13,157 nucleotides of DNA from Reyranella sp. (lineage in GTDB: Bacteria; Pseudomonadota; Alphaproteobacteria; Reyranellales; Reyranellaceae), in assembly GCA_021732965.1 (NCBI GenBank), contig JAKFVZ010000755.1, positions 1 through 13,157 on the forward strand, in the 5' to 3' direction. The translations under genes were made by a program, and so were the position numbers. Below are positions 1-6,900 of the stretch, piece after piece. The notes under the pieces were generated by a model. The model saw only the letters and a program-made list of their open reading frames with translations, was not told where the DNA came from and did not search any database. Position 1 is the first letter of the stretch. Each line of letters begins with the position of its first letter.

Positions 1-413
1 TTGTCACGTTCGGCACCTTCGAGCTGATCTCCTATGGCCCGCGCACGGACAGCCACATCGAGGCGGTCTATGCCACGCTGGCGGTCTGGCTGTTCGCGCT
101 GGGGCTCGGCCTGATCAGCGCGGTCATGAACAACCTGTGGCGGCCCTGGGCCAACGGCTGGATGATCATGCAGCGCTTCCTCTATGTCGCTTCGGGCGTC
201 TTCTTCCTGCCGCAGAGCATGCCGGAATGGATTCGCGAGCCGCTGTCCTGGAATCCCCTCCTCCAGTGCATCGAGTGGTTCCGCACCGGCTTCTTCCGCG
301 ACTACGATCCGCCGTGGCTCGACAAGACATACATCCTCGCCGTCGCCTTCGGCACGGTGCTGGTGGGCCTGATCCTCGAACGGGCGCTGCGCCGCCGGAT
401 GAGGACGCAATGA
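1..413 (+). CDS. Polysaccharide ABC transporter permease, KpsM-like (5' truncated)
   Basis: The C-terminal half of an ABC-2 type permease that moves capsular or related polysaccharide across the inner membrane, working with the ATPase encoded next. The reading frame is open from base 3, so the start lies outside the window and only about 136 residues are visible; KpsM-type proteins usually have about 260. Three hydrophobic segments can be seen: AVWLFALGLGLISAV just before the internal Met at 126, FLYVASGVFFLP, and a last one, YILAVAFGTVLVGLIL, before a basic tail (RRRMRTQ). The stretch SGVFFLPQSMPEWI followed by NPLLQCIEWFRTGFF matches the well-known KpsM/Wzm pattern of a short re-entrant helix, then 'NPL..-IE-.R'. 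The stop overlaps the next start as ATGA, which indicates translational coupling. The nearest alternative is an LPS O-antigen Wzm permease, but the partner genes favour the Kps type. Confidence 0.88.
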   Translation, partial: VTFGTFELISYGPRTDSHIEAVYATLAVWLFALGLGLISAVMNNLWRPWANGWMIMQRFLYVASGVFFLPQSMPEWIREPLSWNPLLQCIEWFRTGFFRDYDPPWLDKTYILAVAFGTVLVGLILERALRRRMRTQ

Positions 414-1069
414 TCCGCCTCGAGGGAGTGAGCAAGAGCTACGCCGTGCCGGGCGGGCGCCACGTCATCCTCGACGATGTGAGCTTCGAGCTGCCACCGC
501 TCAGCCGCATCGGCATCTTCGGCGTGAACGGCGCGGGCAAGTCCGCCCTGCTGCGCCTGATCGCGGGCAGCGAGATACCCGACCGTGGCCGGATCGTGCG
601 CGAGGGTCGCATTTCGTTTCCGGTCGGCTTCACCGGGACCTTCCACCCTCACCTCTCGGCCCGCGAGAACGTGGCCTTCCTCGCCCGCATCTACGGCATG
701 AACCACGAGGAGGTCAGCGCCTGGATCGAGGAGTTCGCCGAGCTCGACCGCTATTTCGACATGCCGGTCGGCACCTATTCGTCCGGCATGTTCGCCCGCA
801 TCGCCGTGGCCACCAGCTTCGCCTTCGACTTCGACCTCTACCTTGTGGACGAGGTGATCGAGGTCGGCGACGCGGCCTTCCGCCGGAAGTGCGCGGCCGC
901 CTTCGGCGAGCGCATGCATGCGGCCTCGCTGATCCTGGTGTCGCAGCATGTCGAGACGATCCGCCAGTACTGCACGCTCGGCGCGGTCCTGCACCGCGGC
1001 AAGCTCAGCGACTTCACGACGATTGACGAGGCTCTCGAGACCTACGAACGTTCGCTCCGGGCGACGTGA
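410..1069 (+). CDS. Polysaccharide ABC transporter ATP-binding protein, KpsT-like
   Basis: A 219-residue ATPase that powers export of capsule-like polysaccharide at the inner membrane; its length is that of KpsT/BexA. The start is the ATG overlapping the permease stop; it precedes the usual family opening, IRLEGVSKSY. An open frame extends upstream to 137, but that part is a shadow of the permease. Visible motifs are Walker A GVNGAGKS (38-45), the family's degenerate ABC signature YSSGM (123-127), Walker B DLYLVDE (142-148) with Glu148, and the D-loop EVGD (151-154). The KpsT hallmark FAELDRYFDMPV (109-120) is well kept. At the switch-histidine site, where relatives read VSH, this protein reads VSQH: Gln179 then His180. 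It lacks the C-terminal O-antigen-binding extension seen in long Wzt proteins, which supports a Kps-type system. Confidence 0.95.
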   Translation: MIRLEGVSKSYAVPGGRHVILDDVSFELPPLSRIGIFGVNGAGKSALLRLIAGSEIPDRGRIVREGRISFPVGFTGTFHPHLSARENVAFLARIYGMNHEEVSAWIEEFAELDRYFDMPVGTYSSGMFARIAVATSFAFDFDLYLVDEVIEVGDAAFRRKCAAAFGERMHAASLILVSQHVETIRQYCTLGAVLHRGKLSDFTTIDEALETYERSLRAT

Positions 1070-1085
1070 GCGATTTGCAGACAGC

Positions 1086-2354
1086 ATGACCCAACCCCAG
1101 AGGCCCCCCGTGAAGCTGGTCCAGACCGCGCCGCTGCAGGCCCGCGGCGGCGACGGCGCGCTCGTTTCCGGCGAGGACGGCCAGGCCCGTCCGGCCGAGA
1201 CGCTCTCGGCGCGGCGGATCGTGCGGCGCTGGGCGCCTGTGGATCAGCGCGCAGGCAGGCCGGCGCGCTGGCTGTCGATCCTGGTCTTCCTGCTGGTGGT
1301 CGGCCTGCCGACCGCGCTGGCCGCTGTCTATTACGGGTTCTTCGCCTCCAGCCAGTACGCGACCGAGATCCAGTTCGGCGTGCGCTCCGCCGACGCCCAG
1401 CGCAACGACGCCACATCGATCTTCCAGGGCATGGCCTCGGCGTCGCAGATCGGCCTGCAGTCGAACATCGTCGTGAAGTACATCAAGAGCCGGTCGATGG
1501 TCGACGCGATCAGCCAGAAGATCGACCTGCGCAAGATGTTCTCCGGCCCCGAGGTCGACGAGTTCTCGCGGCTCGATCCCAACACCTCGGTCGAGGGGCT
1601 GGTCGACTACTGGCGCGGCAAGGTCGAGCCCTATTTCGAGCTGACCACCGGCATCGTCAGCGTCCAGATCCGCGCCTTCACGCCCGAGGACGCGCTGGCC
1701 ATCGGCCGCAACGTGCTGGCCCTGTCCGAGAGCCTGGCCGACGACCTCTCCAAGCGCGCGCGCGCCGACTATGTGAAGTTCGCTCAGGAGCAGGTCGAGG
1801 AAGCGTCAGAGAAACTGCGTCAGGCGCGGCAGGCCATGCTGGAGTTCCGCGACCGCGAGCGCTCGATCGATCCCAACAAGGAGGCCGATTCGGCGCGCCT
1901 CGGGCTCGCCAAGCTGCGTGACGAGCTGGGCCGCGTCCGCGCCGACTATCTGACGGCGCGCGCCCGCACGGGCGAGAGGTCCACGGTCCTCGTCTCGCTG
2001 CGCGACCGCATCGCCGCCCTGGAGTCGCTGATCCGCGACGCCGAGTCCCGGATGACGGGCGAAGAATCGAAGGACAGCGTCCCGATCAGCCAGAACATCC
2101 GCAGCTACGAAAACGTCGAGATCGAACGGCAGCTTGCCGAGAAGTTCTACGACGCGGCGATGCAGTCGCTACAGCGGGCGCAGTTCGAGGCGTCGCGCCG
2201 CGCGATGTACCTGGAGGTCTTCGTCACCCCGTCGCTGGCCGAACACCCGGTCTATCCGCGCCGCGTCGTGTCCGTGCTGATCGTGGCGCTGGCTTCCTTC
2301 GGCGCCTGGATCTTCCTGCTGATGATCTACTACTCGGTCCGCGACCACGTCTGA
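1086..2354 (+). CDS. Capsule polysaccharide export inner-membrane protein, KpsE-like
   Basis: A 422-residue polysaccharide co-polymerase (PCP-3/KpsE-RkpR type) that links the ABC exporter to the outer-membrane channel across the periplasm. A Pro/Ala-rich cytoplasmic leader (1-60) is followed by a first membrane segment (about 62-86). The periplasmic part includes a long heptad-rich coiled coil (about 225-345, e.g. QVEEASEKLRQARQAMLEF). The C-terminus has the family's Pro motif HPVYPRR (387-393) just before the second membrane segment (about 394-416). It lies 16 nt after the ATPase and is surely co-transcribed. The ATG at 1086 has no good ribosome binding site; GTG at 1110, preceded by AGAGG at 1099-1103, is a credible alternative that would shorten the protein by 8 residues. 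The open frame upstream to 948 overlaps the ATPase and is not used. No KpsD/Wza outer-membrane partner is in view. Confidence 0.92.
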   Translation: MTQPQRPPVKLVQTAPLQARGGDGALVSGEDGQARPAETLSARRIVRRWAPVDQRAGRPARWLSILVFLLVVGLPTALAAVYYGFFASSQYATEIQFGVRSADAQRNDATSIFQGMASASQIGLQSNIVVKYIKSRSMVDAISQKIDLRKMFSGPEVDEFSRLDPNTSVEGLVDYWRGKVEPYFELTTGIVSVQIRAFTPEDALAIGRNVLALSESLADDLSKRARADYVKFAQEQVEEASEKLRQARQAMLEFRDRERSIDPNKEADSARLGLAKLRDELGRVRADYLTARARTGERSTVLVSLRDRIAALESLIRDAESRMTGEESKDSVPISQNIRSYENVEIERQLAEKFYDAAMQSLQRAQFEASRRAMYLEVFVTPSLAEHPVYPRRVVSVLIVALASFGAWIFLLMIYYSVRDHV

Positions 2355-2373
2355 CCGCCCGCGTTCCCAAACG

Positions 2374-2474
2374 AAAGGTCCCTCGCTTATGCTCGGGATG
2401 ACATCTCTTGTTTGATCGGCGCACTGCGCCAATCCCAGCAAAATTGTCATCCCGAGCATAAGCGAGGGACCTTT
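2374..2474. repeat. REP-like inverted repeat pair between convergent genes
   Basis: Two perfect 30-bp arms, 2374-2403 and 2445-2474, are exact reverse complements separated by 41 nt. The core reads tcatcccgagcataagcgag. Each arm is itself a weak hairpin: CCC-GC around a TTAT loop closing with GC-GGG, with a symmetric 2x2 mismatch. The 'tcatcccgagc...gcgagggacc' pattern is a widely dispersed intergenic repeat in many high-GC bacteria. It sits between the convergent KpsE-like and glycosyltransferase genes. Folded as one large hairpin it could stop transcription from both sides, but no clear U-tract follows. Small open frames running through it are artefacts. Confidence 0.85.
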
Positions 2475-2495
2475 ACCTCAGGAGAACGATCTGAG

Positions 2496-3863
2496 TTACG
2501 CCTCGATGAGCTGGCGGTAGGCGTCGACCATGCCCTTGGGATTGTAGGTCTCGATCGCGGCGCGGCGCTTGGCGTCGAGGCCCGGCACGAAGCCGTCGAA
2601 GCGCTGGAGCTGGTCGGCCAGCTCCATGAAGTTGCCGATGTTGAAGTACTGCATCGCGCCTTCGAAATACAAACCCATCTCGCGGAAGACCGGTGCGTTG
2701 GAGAACAGCGCGCGCGAGCCGAACTCGATGGCGAAGGTCGCCGGCCCCGAGCCGCTCTGCCCCTCCTTGGTGCGCATGTAGGGATGCACCACGTAGTCGA
2801 GCATGGCGTAGAACTTCGGCATCTCCTCGTCGGAGGCCTGGCCGAGATAGTGGATGCGGTGCTTGATGTCGGTGGTCGGGAAGAAATACTTGAATTCGGA
2901 ACGGGCAAAGAGCTTGTCGCGCAGCTCGCGGCGATAGACCTGGTCGGAGCGCACCACCGGGCCGCCCAGGAACGTCTTGAGGCCGCCCTCGACCTCGAGG
3001 CTGCTGTCCGCCGAAGGCCGGTCGACGGCGAGCGGAAAGGACAGGAGCTGGCGCACATAGCCGCCGATGTCGCGGCCGGGCTCCAGCGCCTGCGGATGCT
3101 CGCCGCCCACCAGCACCAGGCGCCAGTCGTCGGGCAGGAACTCCAGCGCCTTCATCGCCGTCAGGTGGCCCTTGTAGGCCGCGAAGAAGCCGCAGACGGC
3201 AAAATATTTGTACTTCGGGTCGAGCCCGTACTGCGCCAGGAAACGCTCGCGATCGAGCGAGGCGCGAACCTCGCCCACCTCCTCCTGGTCGAAGTAGCAG
3301 ATCGGATAGTTCGTTATCTGACCAAGGTTGAAGAACCGCTGCAGCAGGACCTGGTCGCCGCGGTTGAAGGTCATGACCTTCACGTGGGGCGACTTGCGGA
3401 CGTAGCTCCAGAAGTTCTCGTAGACCGGATCGAGGGCGCCCTCGACGAGGCCCATCACGGCGGCGCCGGGCCGCAGGTTCAGCATGTTGCTGCCGAAGGC
3501 GGTGAGCGAGCGGCTCGACATCTGCCGGTCGAAGCCATGGATGGTGACGACGGCGCACTTGGCCGCCTTGAGCAGGCGCAGGACGCGGGTATAGGAGGTC
3601 TTGGGTCGGGTGCCGTACAGGCCGGGCTCGAACTGCAGGAAAACCGCGTCGAAATCGGCAATCTCTCGCGCGATCCGCGCAATTTCCTGGTCGCCCTTGC
3701 GCCGCAGGAAGGTCGGCGACTGCAGGCGCAGGAGCGAGACCGGGAGCCGCTTGACCTCGACCTCGTAACCGGCGGCCAGCAGGTGCTTCAACAGGCGTGA
3801 ACTGTAATAAGCGGCGCCACACTCCTCGTTGTAGCTGGATACGATCGCCACACGCTTCTTCAT
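2496..3863 (-). CDS. Glycosyltransferase, GT-B fold, GT4-like
   Basis: A 455-residue cytoplasmic glycosyltransferase that probably adds a sugar during assembly of a surface polysaccharide; donor and acceptor cannot be told from sequence. The N-terminal Rossmann strand is KKRVAIVSSYNEECGAAYYS (2-21), a common opening for GT4-like enzymes. A second strand with loop, VVTIHGFDRQ (105-114), is also present. The inter-domain hallmark is GFFAAYKGHLTAMKAL (225-240) followed by WRLVLVGGEHP (247-257). The donor-side motif is SGSGPATFAIEFG (370-382); its Glu380 corresponds to the second Glu of the usual EX7E motif, while the first Glu is not at its usual spacing. The region about 265-335 looks longer than in compact GT4 enzymes. 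ATG at 3863 has GGAG at 3870-3873, 6 nt upstream. The gene converges on the capsule-export genes and runs in the same direction as the two giant genes upstream of it. Confidence 0.85.
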   Translation of the reverse strand: MKKRVAIVSSYNEECGAAYYSSRLLKHLLAAGYEVEVKRLPVSLLRLQSPTFLRRKGDQEIARIAREIADFDAVFLQFEPGLYGTRPKTSYTRVLRLLKAAKCAVVTIHGFDRQMSSRSLTAFGSNMLNLRPGAAVMGLVEGALDPVYENFWSYVRKSPHVKVMTFNRGDQVLLQRFFNLGQITNYPICYFDQEEVGEVRASLDRERFLAQYGLDPKYKYFAVCGFFAAYKGHLTAMKALEFLPDDWRLVLVGGEHPQALEPGRDIGGYVRQLLSFPLAVDRPSADSSLEVEGGLKTFLGGPVVRSDQVYRRELRDKLFARSEFKYFFPTTDIKHRIHYLGQASDEEMPKFYAMLDYVVHPYMRTKEGQSGSGPATFAIEFGSRALFSNAPVFREMGLYFEGAMQYFNIGNFMELADQLQRFDGFVPGLDAKRRAAIETYNPKGMVDAYRQLIEA

Positions 3864-3869
3864 CGCGAA

Positions 3870-3873
3870 CTCC
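3870..3873 (-). promoter_or_regulatory. Ribosome binding site of the glycosyltransferase
   Basis: GGAG on the minus strand, 6 nt before the ATG at 3861-3863. It supports this start. Confidence 0.6.
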
Positions 3874-3921
3874 GGTCGGCCTCTGCGCCCCGCCGGACAT
3901 TAGCAGCGATCGCGGGAATTT

Positions 3922-3951
3922 GCGGCCGGATTCATCAGAAAATCCGGCCGC
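3922..3951 (-). terminator. Hairpin after the 1511-aa gene
   Basis: Perfect 11-bp stem: gcggccggatt at 3922-3932 pairs with aatccggccgc at 3941-3951, with an 8-nt loop. It begins 12 nt after the stop codon of the 1511-aa gene and lies upstream of the glycosyltransferase. On the minus strand only AAATT follows the stem, so it lacks the U-tract of a textbook intrinsic terminator. It could be a weak terminator or an mRNA 3'-end stabiliser. The rest of the 100-nt gap (3864-3963) holds nothing else recognisable apart from the glycosyltransferase ribosome binding site. Confidence 0.6.
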
Positions 3952-3963
3952 CGATGGGCGGCG

Positions 3964-6900
3964 TCAGACGAACAGGAAGTCCGACTCCTGCAGGGTCGTG
4001 ACCCCCTGCAGCGTGATGCTGTCGCCGTTGCTGCCCGCGATCACCGTGTTGCCGTCGACCACGCTGCTGTGAGCCTGGACGTAGGTGAAGTTCGCGAACT
4101 CGGAAGTCGCCAGCTGGATCTGGTCGGTGCCCGAGGCGAAGTCGGTGATCGTCGCCTGCCCGAAGAACGGCGTGAAGTTGAAGATGTCGGTACCGCCGCC
4201 GCCGGTCGTCAGGTCGTCGTAGATGCTGTCGATCGTCTGGCTGATGTCCGAGCCGATAATGCGGTGGCTGCCGTCGTTCATGTTGTAGACTTCGAGCGCC
4301 AGCGCATTCGCTGCCGTGTAGCCGTACTGGTAGGACGAATAGGCCTGGCCCGCGACGTTGGTGAAATAGTACGTGCTGCCCGTGAGCACGCCGTCGCCGT
4401 TGGCATAGTCGTATTCGTAGGACGTGCTGGTCTGGTCGGTCACGCCGGTGAAAAGCCGGCTGACGAGCTGCTTGCTCGTGTTGAACTCATGCACCTCACC
4501 GGTCCAGGCCTGACCCTGGATGTTGGTCACATAGCCGGTATAGGCCCCGGTCGCGACGCCGCCGGAGTAGAAATACTCCAGCGATGAATAGAGCTGCGTC
4601 GCGGTGACGGTGAAGCCGCTGTAGACGTAGCTGGTGACCGCACCCGTGCCGTCGAGATTGGCTTCGTAGGACGAGTACGACGGCCCCTCGACGTTCGTGT
4701 AGAAGTATGTCTGTCCGACGACGCCACCTCCGCCCCAGGCACCGTTCTCGTAGGAGTATTCGTAGGCGTACGACGAATAGGGCTGGCTCGTGACCCCGGT
4801 GAAGAGAATCTGGGAGATGTTTTTGTCGGCGTCGGTGCTGACCTCGACGCCGGTATAGGAAAGTCCCTCGAGCGCGTTCGAGATATACCGGCTGCCGCTG
4901 TGCACGCCGCCCAGGAAGTCGTGCTCGTACGACGAGAAGACCTCGCCTCTGAGGCCGAACAGGCCTGAGAAGACTTGCTTGAGCGCATTGCCGGAGGAAT
5001 CCAACGTCTCCTGCGCCAGCGTGTAGTGGTTGCTGTTCACCGGGATGGAATACTGGTAGAAATTCGTCGTCGAGGTCGTCGCCTGGACGCCATTGATCAG
5101 GGCGTAGGTGGTCTCGGTCGCCACGACGCCGCCATGGATGTCGGGATTGAAGCCGGTGAGCGTCTGGCTGATCAGCTTGTCGTTCACGTCGAAGACGTCG
5201 ATCTCCCCGGTCGAGCCCGCCGGCCCGGCATTGCTGAACGTGAACGTCGACAGCATCGGCGCCGCGACGCCGTTGGCATAGTCGTATTCGACCGACGTGA
5301 AGGTGTCGCGGGCTTCGGCGCCGCCGGTCTGATAGACCGCCGGCAGGGCCGCTTCGGCGACGGTGATCCCGTTGCTGGCGGTGCCGGAATAAAGGTCGCG
5401 AACCACGCGGCCCATCCCGTCGAGATCGTGCTCCCAGGTCCCGGCATTCGTGATGTTGCCGCCGGTATAGTTGCTCGCGAACTGTTGCGTCAGCGACAGC
5501 ACGCCTGCCCCGTTGCCGCCGTTCGACAGGACGCCGTGCGTGTAGTTCTGGGTGAACGAGGTGTAGCTCTCGCCGGTAACGCCGGTGACGGCGATCGAGC
5601 GCGCGCCCATCATCTCGCCGATCGCGTGGCTGTAGGTCGTCGTGTATTGGGTGTCCGTGAAGGTGAGGGTCGGCGGCGTGGCGTCCGTGAAGCCGATCCC
5701 GACGACCTTGGCGTTGCCGTTGAGGGCCGCGATGTTCGCCATGATGGTGGTCGAGCTGTCGACGACGTTCAGCGTGTAGGCGCCGCCGGGAATGAGCGCC
5801 AGCGCCTGTGCATCGTTCCCGATGTCGCGCAAGCTGATGGTGAGCGGCTGACCGTCGGTGATCGTGATCGAGGTGAGCGAAGCAGCAACGGCCTGATAGG
5901 CATCGAGCGCGCCCGAGATTCGCGCCGCGGTGTCGGAAATGGCGCCGGTCGCGGAGACCACGACATAGACCGGCGAGCTGGCGTTGCCGTACGGCGTGAT
6001 CTGGTCCGACAGCATCTCCGTCATGGTGACTGCATAGGCGCCGTCGGTGAAGTTGAACGCGGTCGGCGTCAGCCACTGGCCATCGACGTCGGGGGTCACG
6101 AACCAGCTCGTGGCCGACAGACCGGTGGCGAGGTCGACGGCGTCAACGAGCGCCAGGTTCGACGCCGCGATCTTGTTCGTGGCAGCCGAGATCCAGCTCG
6201 GCTTGTTGACCGCGGTGCTCAACCCGGTCCAGCCGAAGCCCAGCTCCGTCGCCGCCGTGAGGTAGACCGACGAATTGGTATCGACGGCCTGCCCCGCCGT
6301 CGTCTGCAGCGGCGTGAGGACCGAGCCTGCCAGCGTCCCGGCCACCGGAGCGGTCGGTTGCGGCAACGTCGAGAGCGTGGTGGCCGTGGAATAGGCTTCC
6401 ATGACCGAGCCCGGCAGCGAGTCCATGAAGCCCGGCACGACCGACAGCGAGATCGATGGCTGGCCGGCGGTCGGCTGCGTGACGGCGGCCAGACCGTCGG
6501 CCGCCACCGCCGTCACGTTGGAGGAGCCGTCGAGCGTGGCATAGAAGTTGAAGGTCTTGCCGCCGACGATCAGCTGATACCAGTTGGTCGCACTCGCCAC
6601 CGCCGGCAGATTGTCGAAGGAAAGCGAGCCGACTTGGTCCGAGGACGTGTAGGGGATGTAGGGCTGCGGCGGGACGGCGCTGTAGTTTCCCGGGATCGGA
6701 ATGGACTCGATCGCATACTGCTGTCCCGCCGGCAGCGACGTGTCCTGCGTGATCGTCCAGGTCTGCCAGGGACCGCCGCCGTTCTGGTCCGCACCGCTCG
6801 GCAGGTCGACATACTGGAACTGGCCGCTCCCGAGATAGATGCCGAGCTTGATGTCGGCCGCGCCGGGGTTCACGACCATGCCGTTGTTGGCGAGGTCGAT

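Noticed and set aside
137..409. Upstream extension of the ATPase frame giving a 310-aa protein
   Set aside because: The added part is low-complexity Arg/Pro sequence out of frame with the permease. The ATP-binding domain starts cleanly at 410.
2169..2459. Minus-strand frames containing 'CHPEHKRGTF'
   Set aside because: This is the well-known spurious translation of the dispersed REP-like repeat.
2478..2496. Small hairpin ctcag...ctgag at the end of the glycosyltransferase gene
   Set aside because: Only 5 bp of stem with a 9-nt loop; not distinguishable from chance.
2412..3800. + strand open frame of 462 codons opposite the glycosyltransferase
   Set aside because: It starts inside the REP-like repeat and is antisense to a gene with clear GT-B motifs.
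2473..3900. Second minus-strand open frame of 475 codons over the glycosyltransferase
   Set aside because: A shifted frame of the same strand giving Arg/Ala-rich sequence without motifs; the 455-aa frame carries all the family features.
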